Made by a program: the position numbers and the translations under genes
DNA from: Sarcocystis neurona
Taxonomy: Eukaryota > Apicomplexa > Conoidasida > Eucoccidiorida > Sarcocystidae
Length of the DNA: 64,000 bases
NCBI GenBank assembly: GCA_000727475.1
Contig: KL647307.1
Span: forward strand, 1,936,580-2,000,579
Reading direction: 5' to 3'
The notes under the pieces: model-generated
What the model saw: only the letters and a program-made list of their open reading frames with translations
What the model was told of the DNA's origin: nothing
Databases searched by the model: none
Shown here: positions 51,761 to 64,000 of the stretch, one piece after another
Layout: every line of letters starts with the position of its first letter
Position numbering within the stretch: position 1 is the stretch's first letter

Positions 51761-52156
51761 GTTCCGGAAGAAGGGCCGCATCTCCCCTATTCCGTTTGGA
51801 TTAACTATATGGCTTACTTTGAAGGAAATAATGCCGGAAATATCACCGAACGTGTGATATTGTCCTGGAAAAAGGGCCGCATCTCCCCTATTCCGCTTGG
51901 ATTAACTATATGGCTTACTTTTGAGGAGAGAATGCCGGAAATGTCACCGAACGTGTGATATGGTTCTGGAAAAAGGGCCGCATCTCCCTTATTCCGCTTG
52001 GATTAATTATACGGCGTACTTTTGAGGAGGCAGCGCCGGAAATATCACCGAACGTGTGATATTGTTCCGGAAAAAGGGCCGCATCTCCCCTGTCCCGCTT
52101 GGATCAACTATACGGCTTACCTTCGAGCAGAGAATGCCGGAAATATCACCGAACGT
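51761..52156. repeat. 101-bp tandem repeat, nearly four copies
   Basis: The motif AAGGGCCGCATCTCC starts at 51,771, 51,872, 51,973 and 52,074, an exact 101-base period. Each copy continues with a TTGGATTAACTATATGGC-like segment, then ATGCCGGAAATATCACCGAACG. Copies differ by scattered substitutions. The period is not a multiple of three and stops fall inside copies, so it does not encode a repeat protein. Confidence 0.95.
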
Positions 52157-54965
52157 TACGGAGTATTCAAAGTGGGGATCTTGTATCCTCACTTGCGTTA
52201 ATTACACCTATTCCTACACACGTACGAGTCTCGAGCCTCTGCGTCGTGAAGGAACACGTCCACGACAATCTTAACGCAGTTGGCTATCTTTTCTAGCAAC
52301 AACGCTACAGCTCGTCAGACATAATGGTCTTCAGCGGGAGGGCTTGTCCACAGCATTTCGGCGCAAAACATTATGTTGACAACGCAGGCGAGGATACAAC
52401 CTCCCCACACTGGATACTCTGTGGCTTTCAGTGATACTTCCGGCCATATCTCCTCAAGAGTAAGCTGCATATTTCATGTAATAGTTATAGGTAGATGCGG
52501 CTCTCTTCCACAATACGCTGACTAAAGATTCGGCGTCGGAGTTTTCGTAAGTTGACGCAGACAAGTCTGGGCAGGTGAGGGGGGGGGTTTCACATCCTCA
52601 ACCCGTGCAACAGATATGTTTCGGAAGCCACACGCCAAAATGTTGACTTGCGCGGTTACGACGGGCACTGCTTTTTACAGTAGAAGTCGAAAGTCTGTAA
52701 CAGAAGGGGGACGGTTTTACAGCATAGCGTCTCTGTGCAGTCGGTTGACTGCAAATGTAGGTAATACCCGCTCTCAGCGAGATCTGCATGAAGTCTCTGA
52801 AACCGATTCAAGGTGAAAGACAAGCGCCTTACACAAAAAGCCCTTCTCCGCCGGCAGACTGTCATTGTTTCACGCGGTGTTCATGCTTTCAGGGAGGTTT
52901 GGGAGGGGCTAGTGCAGTCCTGCGTCCTATGGGCACGTTCACCCTATTCAGCGCTGAGCGTTGCATGAAAAAAATTTCAGTTTTAAACAGAGCGAACATT
53001 CTCTCGCAGCTAGCTTTGCTGAAAAGCCGGCGTAATAATACCGTGATGGATAGCCACCGAGTGCACAGCCGTATGCTAACGCCGCTACGGTGGCGCGCGC
53101 AGCTGTCTAATCTGTCTTGATTGAGGCGCTCAGTGGCCACGCCCCCACAAAGCACGGTTGCACTGAGGCGAACATTCACATTTTAGCTCCATACTAGCCC
53201 ATGGGTCTTGAGTTATTGAGTTATCCAATCGCACGGCCGGAATTAGAGTCTGTTACGGCCTGTGTTGTCGACTGCTCTCCCAGCTGCCGACCAGTGATCG
53301 TTACGGTGGGCTTGTGGAGGAGTCGTCAATAACACCGACCGTGTATCTGACCCATTTCTTCGTCCACCAGAATCGCGTTCTCTCTTACCTGCAGTACACA
53401 CGTTAATGTGAGATGACACCGTGAACGATTCCACATCGATAGCCGCATAACGTGGAGGGGCCCAGACAGGGCGCAGTTCTGTGGCTCAGCTAGTCGGCTC
53501 GAGCAGTGTTGCCAGATTCCTCTATTGGCCATATTCCCTCTCGTCAACGGATCCTGTATCTTGCAGTGGCTTCCCCTCTGTGTCTTCCCCTTATCACGTG
53601 TTGAACTCGGTCCGGCTGGGCACCCTGTTACCATAGCGCTGTGCTTCTGTTCCGTGTGCAATACTCAGACCATGGCGGAATCTACTGTGTTCAAAAGGTT
53701 GCTGTAACTGAAAAATCGGCACCGACATGCTACATCATTATAGGCAAGCGGGCCTACTGCTGTTCTGCAAGTGCACATGCTTATGAACGCAGACAGGGAG
53801 TGGTGTACTCATGTTGTGAACACACTGTGATCAACGACTCCGTGTGTATGCGCGTAAATCTCGAGCTAGTCTGGTACAAGATTACGAACAGCCGACGATA
53901 CGCCCATGCAGGCAATATTTTCGCTGTCACTGACGGCAGCTCACGAGTGACTGGCTCAGTGGTTGCCTATTCATTTGTATGCGCTAGCAAGGGCGTCGTT
54001 ACTGTTGCACAGTGGCATAATGGTTTTCCTCCTGTACACGTTCCGCTTCCCTGGCACGCGACCTTCGTGAAAGCTGGGTGCTGCCGTGGCGTTCTTCAGC
54101 CGGCAATGTAAAGGACTTCCTGTCAATTACTCTGTTTTTTAACAGCAGCAGCAGCACCGCTGCGCCACTGCTTCAGTACATCGCCGTTCCACTCTCGCAC
54201 GGTCAAGACATTTTTGAAGCCACAGTTTACAAAAAGCGCATATACGTCCACCGTTCGACAACTGTGAAATGACCCCCACGTCCATGCAAACTGGGTAATC
54301 CGTATGCTGCATTTTCGATAATTACACACATGGTATGTTGTTGTCACCTATTTTTGCTTTGTTCCAGTGCCAACAATATAGCACTTCGATCTTCAAGCGT
54401 GACCCTCTGTACTGTAACCCTGCGAAAGGGTCCGTGCAAGTTTGGAAAATACATCGATTTATTCTGCCCCATGCTATTCGAGTGCGGCCTGGACTTCAAT
54501 TCACCGGACAAGATAGCTGGCATCAGTGTTTTACTGACTGGAGTTCCAATCGGTTCAACAGTGGCTCAACACATCTGCCGACGTGCGCATTTGCGTTTGA
54601 ATACAGAAACAAGTTTTTTGTTTGATCCTCGCACCGCGTCCGCCTACTCTTCACTTCTACGCACGTTCTTCGCATGTATATTCACCTCTCCCGTATAGGT
54701 GAACCTGTGTATTTCGTAAGGGGGGCCAGGACTACTACCTATTTTTCTAGTTAGGTGAATCGATGTATTAAAAAGGGCCAAGACTGCTAACATTCCTTTA
54801 TTATTCACACAGGCATCTGGACGTATCAAGGGATACTGAGGCCCCCAGTAAGTTTGTCGTCTGTGAGGGTGCAACGAGTTCTACGTTCCACCTGTTGCGG
54901 AATTGTCGGTTAAGGGTCTTTAGGTAGAGGATTCACCAGACGAAAAATGATTACCGAACGACACC
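52157..54965. other. Stretch without a recognisable gene
   Basis: The longest open frames (53,641-54,111 and 54,330-54,698, plus strand) give Cys/His-rich products with no family resemblance. A pure G run lies near 52,577. The last few hundred bases should include upstream sequence of the coiled-coil gene. Confidence 0.35.
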
Positions 54966-57900
54966 ATGACTCTGTTGTGTTTCGAAGGTCGAGATGCAGG
55001 CCAAGACCCCCACGCTGGAGGACTAGCTTGTGATAGCAACACTCTGCCTTTGGAAAGAGAGGAAGCTCCTGGTTACAATGTGGGGTCGGACAGTTGTAGC
55101 GCCTACGCTGAAGAAGCGACTCCATTGTACCGTGAATACGAGGGTAGGGGTAACTTGGGCAAGAGAGGAGCATCCAGTAAGGGGGTAACTCAGACGCTAA
55201 AGAGTAATCTTATAAACCTGACGGGCCTTGCAGAGAAAAAATCACATGACAGTGACGCTTTTACCGATAATCACCTGGAAAGTGCTACCACGCTGGTATC
55301 ATCGTGCACTACGGCTCGTTCAATACACACTGCGACAACGTCCTTAACAGCTACCTCTTCTAGACATGAAGATGAAACTGACAATCCGAACGGCATTGGA
55401 AGGACAGGAAAAGATGCTACACTAAAGCGTAGGGCTGCACCCACTCTGCGTGGCCCACCTTGTGCCTCTCAACATGTAGTTGTTGACGTTCAGGCCCTTC
55501 ACGCTTTACAGGAAAGATTACTTCTGTCTGAAGAGAAACTCTGGCTGACGCAGCGACAGTTGGTCGACGAACAAGGTACGCCGTTGTTCAATTAACCTAC
55601 TCTGACCTGGACTTACAACGCCTTTACGCCCCTGCTATGAAAGAGATGCGAAAAGGCGAAGGAGGCTGGCGTTTTGTGATTGCCACAGTAGTAGCCCTTC
55701 AAACGAATACGTGCTGTGCTCGCACCTCAGTGTAGACTGTCTTCGTCTGTCGGTGCTCCCTGCTTGGATATCACTGGCCACCTCGCATTCGAATTCTGCA
55801 CTGGTTGAACAATCGTTAATAATCGAAAAACTATGTCGAGCAGGGAAGAGAGTCTGTCGATCGAGCAAAACACATCAAAACAACACGACTCCATTCTGGC
55901 GGTGAGCGCAACGGTGTCGCCATTCGTGGGGCACCTAGATGTTGAGCTATTTTGGGGGGACCGTATGCAAGCAGCTGGTGTCCTTGAAAAGTTGTTTGCA
56001 GGCACCAGTGGCTCACACAAGTACACGGGCTCAGTGCTTCTTTGTCTGCTGCTGCAGGGAAGGAGGTGCACTTAAAAAGCCAAATATTGTTTCTCGAGGA
56101 CGAGGTGAGCACTGTCGATAAACACACACAGCATTGCGCTACAAACACCTGGATATCCGTTTTGCGAGGGCACCGCACAACTTACTGTAAATCAGTTACT
56201 CTTTCCATTCGAACTCTGACGCAATATTTGTATCCTCGTATTTGTGACTACCCCTTTGAAACATGTCCTGTCAGATCGAGCGTGCTCAGGCGGAGGGTCT
56301 GGCAAATGCAACTCGCTACGCTGAGCAGGTGGTAGGCGTTCCATTGCCTGTTAGAAGTGGTGCTGCAGCGGAACCGACTTCGTAAAACGTCCGCAGTAGT
56401 GTTCACAGGATAGACTGCATAGACGCTTTACAAAGCAGGATTTTCTTTACACAAAACTTTGTGCCCAGCTGTAAAATCCTTCTACCAGAGCAGGTCTCGG
56501 ATAGAATGACCGTTGAAGCGTGCTTGTAGGTAGATTCTTCATATGTGTTCTTCTCAGGAGAGTCTCCAGCAGTTACACAACAAAATAACCCGGCTTGAAG
56601 AAGAAAACGACAGCTTGGAATCCTGCCTCAGCGAGAAAATTTCAGAGGTAACCGTCTACCATTGACAATTGTGCCTAAGCTTCGCCAGCTACACACAGCA
56701 CACGGATGTATCAATGTATGTATGAGAAGTGTGTACGGTGTTGCATGCTTTCGCATAACTGACTCGACACGACTCCTGAGACCTATTTTGCTGTATATGC
56801 TTTGGCGATACTGGCTCTGCGACAACAACTTGCGTGAATTCGAGTCAACACGTCTAAAGACAGAGATTGAAATAAATGAAGACGTTCTCGTGGGCTCTTT
56901 CTAGGCACCATAGAAAAGCCAATGATGTCAAAAGTTTTTACACTCTTTTCACGTTGAATATACAAACACTGCAGCAGCACGCTTCTAGCCACATGTGCAC
57001 CATATTCACTCCTGTCCGAGACCTCTCTGAGAAGAAATAGAGCGTCTGCAGGAAAACATTCTGTATTTTTTGTGCAGCGTACTCGGTATCGCGCGGATGA
57101 CCCTTAGAGAGATTAGAAGGTAGCACGCTCGTCTTCAGTTTCTTTTTATGACGCATGTATAGGCGTACACGGGCACTTCTATCTGATGCATGGACAAGGC
57201 ATCAATTTCGTGCACAAGCGACATAGTACAGATCCACTTAAAACTTCTTGACATTGCATCAGCTCAGAGATCACAAAGGACAAAAAAACAAGTGTGAGCT
57301 TCTCCAAAGTGTGCGACGCACTCGCAGGGTCGCGCATTGCAAGAGCTTGCAGAGCGTTTAATTCTTCGTCTCGGGAAGAAAACAGAGTACGTCAGTAGCA
57401 GAGGCCGCGCCGGCGTGGCGCGGTCCTGTACGCCTACGCAGTGTCACGCGTTTATAGCGGTTCTTGATTCTTCCCCTCGCACAGCCGTATCCGCTGGCTT
57501 CGTGGCGGAAGGTGGGACGGGCTGGACACAAAGAACGACTTCACATGTGTCCATCTGAACTGACGGGTAGGCAGGTGCAAACAGGTTTGTATTTCACCTG
57601 CGTCTCCTTGAACTTTTCCTTGCACAACGATGCATCTTCACTCATGACCGTGACTAGCTTAGTACTTCGACTGATGAATCGCTGAGGGCGGATAGTATCT
57701 TCGAGTGCCACTGCGGCGCTTGCTTGCGATGAGGCTGTAGTGCACATATGCAGAGAGCTCAATAAAGTGCACAGGTCCCGCCACGAAGTCAGTCTTACAT
57801 AAACTTGTCTCTGGCCTTCGCAGTGGACTGTACTTTCGGAAACAGAATACTCACGGAGATTTGTTTTTGCGCTCGGTGCAACGAAACCAGTGCGTACAAG

Positions 57901-60900
57901 CTTCGGCTTTCGCTGACCTTCTACGTTGAAATAAGTACAGAGTGCCGCTTGCCTTGTCACTTCTCATTTGTGCGCTTTGTGTTGCTCTTTGGTTTGTCTT
58001 GAAGTCAGGCTCATGCCGATAAGCGTGAAAGTGGGGACACTTTGACAATCTGCTGTGTAGACTCACACGTGTAGCTGGACGACTCGTTATCAACGTGCAG
58101 TGATGCAGCCTTCCGGACGCCAACACTAGTTACACAGTGACTTTGCAGAGCGAATACGAGTTCTCTGTCTGGAGAGCCAATGGGATCCTCATATACGCCT
58201 ACATGTCCAGCACCTGAATCTGGTTTGTATTATATGCCAGCGTCTCTCTAAGCCTGTTTCGGTGGGCCTCTGTGCGAAGTTGTGCACTGTCTCCCTGCAT
58301 ACGTGTGCTTCCTAGCCTTTAGTATTTTCACGTTTGAAGGCGCAACACACCATGCTACGTAAAAGATACAGCCGCGGCTGTTATGGATCTTCTAATGGCC
58401 GTGCGCCGAGACTGACGAGTGCGTAGGCCCACACGCCCATTTGGACATGTGCTACACGGTTGTGCGTGCAGCGCTCTCCTGGAAGAGGGCATATGCGTCA
58501 CTCGGGTCCTCGCACCTGCCTGGAACAGGCAAGAGCTGCTGGCGGAGCTGAAAAAGAAAAACCTGCTGCGTTCCCAACTTGCACACGTGGCCCTTTTCTA
58601 CTGTAGTGATGGCAGTACGGAGTCTCACGAGATTACCAAAACGGGAGCTTTCCCGTCTTTGGAAAAAGATCCTGTTTCCCTTCAGGCCCCTGTGTTCGCC
58701 TCGCCACGAACTGAATTACTTCCTAGCATTACCGGTACCCCGGCGACAGGACGCAGCCTGCCCGCATGTGCTACTTGCGATACACAAACCACAGGAGCCT
58801 CATCCACCACCGCAGCAGCGGATCGTCCAGCTGCACATGGGCCGCCTCCATCCGATCTTACAAGAGATGCGTCTTTGTCCGGTGAAGTCCTCACGGCAGA
58901 CCGGAGCGATCCTGCTGCAGCGGCGGAAAGGCTAGAGAGGCAAGACATATGCAGCACTTCGCAACTACGTCAGTCAGCGGGACCCACGACACACGTCAAC
59001 GATATTTCCACTCTTGCATCTGCTGCTGCAGACCGCTTGCGCCGCGGTGGTGAGTGTCAGGGAGCAGACCCGTCACTCGGCGCCTCATTCGCCCGAGGGA
59101 CGCCTGCCAGACAGACCGTGGCTAGCCCTCTATACTCATCACGTGAAGAAAACGCAGCGGCAACCACCGGGTTGCCATCAGACTGCCTACGCGCATTGAC
59201 CGCCGTTTCTCTGGTAGGTGACGCTGCAGCTGTGGTGTCCGCGCAGCAGCCCAATCTGCGATCCTCAGAAAGCTCCTCAACACTTGAGTGTGAGAAACAT
59301 CTAACGGGGGAAAGGGAACGGAAAACACGCGAGGTAGATGGTCCTTCATCGCCCAATTGCGTGCGCGAGGCAGACCGCAGCCTCTACGCCACGCCGGAAA
59401 CAATGCACGCCGCAAACGCCTGTGCTGCTGTGCATCCTGATCTGCTGCCGGCCGCGGCAGGGCCGCGCCTTCAGGGTGACAGTATTGCTGACTCCCAAGG
59501 ACCTCTGTTGGATGCGAAGCCGACTATATCTTGCCACGCGTCCGACATACCAGCATGGAAAACAGAGGAAACGAGCGCCTCAGTACGTTTTCCCCTTCGC
59601 GAAGCCAGCAGGCGTAGTAGTCCGGCTGGTCTCGAAAACGCACTTTGGACGCGCTCTACACATCTTCAACGCGTCCGATCTGAGGCGCCGGAGATGAGTT
59701 TCAGCTACAATCGCTTCTCAACGTCTTTGTCTCCCAAAGTCAATGAAGAAAAAGCGGGTGTCACGACTGACAGGCGTCAATCAGGTGGCGGGGAAACGTT
59801 TGTCAGTCCTTGCCGTAACGACAGCGCTGAACGTGGAATATTTGGACTATACACAATGGAAAGCAGCTGTCAGGGCAGTCAGGAGATGGGAGGGCAGCGG
59901 AGTCGTCCATCGTCAGAGCCAGAAGGACGTGTTCATTTAGGGACTTGGAGCGGTGCAGCAAACGAGTCTGCTGACAGCTTTTCGTTGAAGAATCACTCTG
60001 ACTTCCTAAAAAAAACCGGTGAAGGAGAACACATGTACCTACGTGAAGAACGCACGCCTCTAGCTCTCAGCAAGAGTGATTGTGCAGCAGCGGTGCGAGG
60101 AACTGAGTCACTGTGCGGAGACGGAACAGGTGACAGAGCCCCAGATAAGACGGTGGGACAAGCAGCACTACCAGCAGATCCAAATAGCGCTCCTGTTCTT
60201 CCTCAGAAAAAGCAGACCAGCCGGCCAATCAGCGAAAACAAACACGGTTCGTCCCTGCAGCCACCGTCCGGTGCCACGCCAAATTCGAGGCTCACGCCGG
60301 CCTACAGCGGTGGCAGCCGCGGCCTGGCTGCAGAATGGACAGCCGCCGCCGTTGATTCGAAGCGTCTTGCTGCATCGCTGGAGAAGGGATCAGTAGCGGC
60401 ACCAGCTACAGGCGCGAAGGAGGCTCTTCAGTCTCCGCAAGCCGCAGCAGCAGAAGGTGGGAAAGAAGTCAATGGACCCTCACAAACAACACCAAGGGGA
60501 ACTCTGCGTACAGACTGTCCTCCTTCCCCACGCGCTGCAGCAGCTGCTCTGGTGACAGCAGGGAGCCCTGTGCAGCCTGCGCAGCACGAATCAGAGAGGT
60601 TGCAGATGGCGCAACAGGGGGTGCAACTTGCAGCACGTCAACGCAACTGCGGCGCTAAACTGCAGCCTCTCCCACAACGGCTAATCTCCTACAGCACTCC
60701 AGCGGTTAAAAAGGAGGATGAAGAAACACAGCTGAATGTCGTGGGAGGTGAGGGAGCACCACGTGAAGCAGGGACAGCAGTGGCAGTGCTGCCCGCTGAT
60801 ACGGGCGTCTCCAGCGGTGGAGAAAGTAGTTGCGTTCTAAAGTCTGAGGAAAGGCTCACTTGTGCAAGTGCCTCGCTGTATGCGCCGGACCGCCTCGCTT

Positions 60901-63900
60901 CGAGAGAATCCCAGGCCATCAGTGTCGTTGCAGCGAGGACGCGTAGCGTTGCCGAGGGAGAGGCAAAGGTGTACGACGACCAAGAGAGAAAGACGGAACA
61001 GGTACCGTGCAGTGATGCGAAGGTCCAAGATAACAAGCTCCCCAGAAAGTCTTCAAGTATACAATTAAAAGACGAAACTGGACATGAGGATGAGTTTTGC
61101 TTTCCGCTTGACTGCCCCCCAACGTTAACGGAGGGTCCTCCGCAGGCTCCACAGCTAGCGAGAACAGATTTTCCGATCGGAGTAGAATGTCAAGCGCGTC
61201 TACTTACGGGTGTCAATCACCTCGGTAACCACAGGTCTTGCACGAGATTATTACCTTTTGAGGTGCAGAAAAACAGTAGTCGCCGCAAGTCCTTTACACT
61301 AAATTCAGAGACGCTGACATTTGTGCAAGCAGGGGCACGCTCTCTTTCGCTTGGAAGAGAAAAGGCACTGCGTTCCGGCCAAAGAAATACACACACTAGC
61401 AATGCACAAGGTCTGCCCTCCGCTCCTGGCGGGGACTCTTCAACAGCCGAATGTCCCACCCCTACAGAAAATGAAGAGACGATGGCGACACGCCTAACGC
61501 CAGCAGCTTCTCGTCTGCCCCCACTCCCTCAACAGTATCAGTCGAAGCTTGCACCCGCCTCCACGCTAACTGCAGAGTCCAAAGGATACTCTTCGTCCCC
61601 AGTGATCTGCCAAGCCTCTAGGCGTTTGGTTGCAACAAATGGCAGCAGGCGCGAGCCTTCTGCGTCAGGTGCTCGTCTTCTCAAGAGACTAAACGCCGGC
61701 GGCTCCACACCGCCTGCATACGTAGGCGGGAAAGTGCCTCTCTGGCGTGAGAACGGAAGCTCACGAAGAAGCAGCCAGTGCCTGGGCAAAGCGAATGGAA
61801 GTGTTGAGGTAGGAGGCAAGCAGGAGACGCTGAACAACAATATTTTTGGCAACGTCCCGAGCGTGGCATCGGCCGAACCACGTGTCTCTCTTTACTCAAG
61901 TGGATCGGCGGCTGAACCGGCCGTAGGTGCAGCTTCTTTCTGTGCCAATAAAAAATCTCTAGAAACGCGCCAGCCACCGTTGGGAAGCAGAGGGCGCAGC
62001 CACAGCACGGTGAAGGCAGGAGCCACTCGCATGGCACGTGCAGAGCAGCAGGGGTCTCAGCAGCGGGAAGAGCAGCAAGATCTGATATTTTCTCCCGTTG
62101 CTCGCGCTGCAGCGCGACAAGCAACAAGCCAGCTGTCCGGTCATCTCATAACCGGGGATAAGAAGTCCGCGTATAATGGCGTTGACGGTGAGGCGTTTGG
62201 ATGTATAGGCTCTTCTCTTGTAGCCGAAGACCTAGAGGCAGTTTCTAGCGGTGCTAGCGGATATGACTCAAGCCATTCTGAAGGAAAAGCAAAGTGCTGC
62301 GGAGGCTCGGTCAAAGCGAGCCTGCCGCACTCCTCTGCGTCTTCGTTCGGCTCTAAGTCTGTTGCTTCCAGTGAAGTTTGTTTTTGCGAAGCTTCCAGCA
62401 GACGCCTTAGCTTGCTCCATACAGGCACACACGGCGGAAAAGCTTCGAAGGCAAGAGGAGCTCGTACTGGCGGTGATATGGCATTACAGACTGCGATGAG
62501 GAGGAGCAACAGCGCTTTCATGCGGAGGACATCGACTGCGTCGCATGCAGCGGTGTGCAACAGCAAGAAAAAGAAGGAAGCGAGCTCACACAGCGGCACG
62601 CACCTCGACAGTAGCAGCTTGGCGAGCAGCCCCACTCTGCCGCTAAGCGGCGGAACTAGTCGCACTGGCCAGTGCAGTAGCCGGAGCAACGCCAGCGGCA
62701 GCAGCAGCATCAGCAGTGTTCACAACAGAGGCAGCGACGTAGACGACCTCGTCTACCATGAGATGCCCGCGACCGAAAGAGGGACACAGCCTGCTACGGC
62801 TGCACCAGCTCTCTGCATCGAGCAGCGCAGTAGCGGTGACAAATCTACAGGAACAGGAGAGTCGAGAAAGAGGAAAGACGTTCACATCGTCTACAATCCT
62901 GCATTTCGAGAACGCGCCCCAGAGATCTGCGCCCGTCCGTCGAGTGCTGGGGATGATCACTCCTTCCGAGTTACCAGCGACAAAAGCTGCACCGGGTCGC
63001 AACAGCAGGGGCAGCGGTACGCGACAAGTGCTGGTCCGCCGTACTTCGATTCTGAAGTCAGTCTGTCGAGGCCGGCTGCAGACAACCAAGAGCAGAGCTC
63101 CTACGTAGGTGTCGTCAGCGAGACGGACAAGACCAGCTCTGCTCCCGCTGCGGTGACAAACTCTATTTCTTTGCTCGCCCCTACGGGCGGCGCCGCCTCC
63201 GCTGACCTGCAAGAACCCTGCAGAAAACACATCCCCCAGAGGACAGACTTGCGTGCCCACGCCCCAGCTGAAGGACGAACTGCATCCGCAGAAGCGGCGC
63301 CACCAACAGCAGCCCCCCCTGCTTGCCGGTACCTTCCTTCCAGAGTTCCCTTGACGGGTCTACACGCAAGTAGTCCCGTTGCTAGAAGCTCACTTGGCAC
63401 CGGAGCGGTCGAGTACACGCTACGTGACCTACAGAAGCAAACGGACGGAGAACAACAGCAAGATCAACAGCAGACCCACGTCAACTATGCAGCGACTGCT
63501 GATCCGCCAAGCGGAACCTCCACGAGTTCTTCCGTTGCATATCCCGGGGAACAGACAGCTTCGTCAATGCGGGCTGCCTCACTGAGAACTTCTCTGCCTC
63601 TTCCCAGCGGGACAGGCGTCCCCGCACACCTCGCACACAGCGCAGGCAACCAAGCTGCTGGCATGATGTCAGTGGAAAGTTTGGAGTCAAAAGACGCACC
63701 GCGACGTACAGAAGCTGCGGAGAGAGGAGGTGACTGGTTTGGGACCCACTCCAAGCCCGCTGCCTTCCCCGTCGGTGCCCTTGACCAGCAAAAGTTGAGG
63801 GCTTCACGAGGTGGTCTGCAGATCGTTTCGCGCCAGCTTCGGTCTGAAGCGCTTGCTCAACCTATGCGAGGCAGTCTTCCATTTCCCTCTGATCCACCGG

Positions 63901-64000
63901 ACTCCGCCGCTGGGAGACAAAAGGACAGAACTTCTAGAAATACGCCGTGTGCACTAATAGACCCGTCAGACACGCGGGCCTTAGGAGGGAAACAACACGC
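54966..64000 (+). CDS. Large coiled-coil and disordered protein, 3' end outside window
   Basis: I do not recognise the family. Proposed exons: 54966-55575, 56058-56104, 56275-56328, 56558-56647, 57328-57386, 58149-58226 (tentative) and 58472 to beyond 64000. All junctions agree in phase. The ATG at 54,966 is the first after an in-frame stop at 54,948. Residues 1 to about 170 are polar and disordered. Heptad-like helices follow: VDVQALHALQERLLLSEEKL, KSQILFLEDE, IERAQAEGLANATRYAEQ, ESLQQLHNKITRLEEENDSL and GRALQELAERLILRLGKK. The last exon opens with QELLAELKKKNLLRSQL and then gives about 1,840 residues of Ser/Ala/Gln/Arg-rich disordered chain without a stop, including patches such as RRKSF and FMRRTS that resemble basophilic kinase sites. 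The partial protein is at least 2,150 residues. A cytoskeletal, centrosomal or scaffolding role is typical of such architecture but is only inferred. Confidence 0.75.

Noticed and set aside
61681..63260. Several 100-205 codon open frames on the minus strand
   Set aside because: They are antisense to the 5.5-kb plus-strand exon of the coiled-coil gene and have Cys/Leu/Arg-rich compositions typical of shadows.
1..64000. tRNA, rRNA, CRISPR arrays, bacterial-type operons or promoters, transposase or reverse transcriptase genes
   Set aside because: None seen. No cloverleaf with a GGTTCRA-type T arm, no regularly spaced direct repeat with spacers, and no conserved catalytic motif of mobile elements was found by inspection.

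Overview
The window looks like nuclear DNA of a coccidian apicomplexan. Three multi-exon, GT-AG spliced genes all lie on the plus strand. Their proteins carry long Ala/Ser/Gln-rich disordered stretches. The flanks are dense in CAG/CTG, GT and TATA/TACA microsatellites, and one intron holds a fragment of apicomplexan-type mitochondrial cox1. A minus-strand start codon matches the CAAAATGG context known from Toxoplasma-like parasites. The long introns and the mitochondrial insert lean toward a sarcocystid, but Eimeria-like coccidia also carry many CAG repeats and the genus cannot be fixed from sequence alone.

Layout. 1-23,951 is gene-poor: a purine-rich start, CAG-rich and CTG-rich blocks whose polarity switches, and long TATA/TACA alternating tracts. 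The only plausible genes there are a small single-membrane-segment protein on the minus strand (14,510-14,923) and a frame-broken short ORF (15,790-16,075). 23,952-33,524 holds a complete nine-exon gene for the 18S rRNA guanine-N7 methyltransferase BUD23, with introns up to 2.1 kb. 33,525-38,204 is intergenic with a diverged direct repeat. 38,205-48,730 holds a complete ten-exon Pumilio (PUF) RNA-binding protein of 2,009 residues. Its intron 2 contains a 721-base assembly gap, intron 5 a cox1 fragment, and intron 6 an inverted, decayed copy of its own exon 8. 48,731-54,965 is mostly noncoding, with candidate coiled-coil exons on both strands and a 101-bp tandem repeat. From 54,966 to the window end runs a third gene: short coiled-coil exons, then a terminal exon open for over 5.5 kb that leaves the window.

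Functionally, BUD23 belongs to small-subunit ribosome maturation and the PUF protein to post-transcriptional control of mRNAs. The third protein has coiled coils followed by a very long disordered tail and is not recognised. Nothing suggests the three act in one pathway. Exon boundaries of the first two genes were set by protein-family similarity combined with splice-site and phase agreement at every junction. Those of the third gene rest on splice sites, phase and coiled-coil character only.
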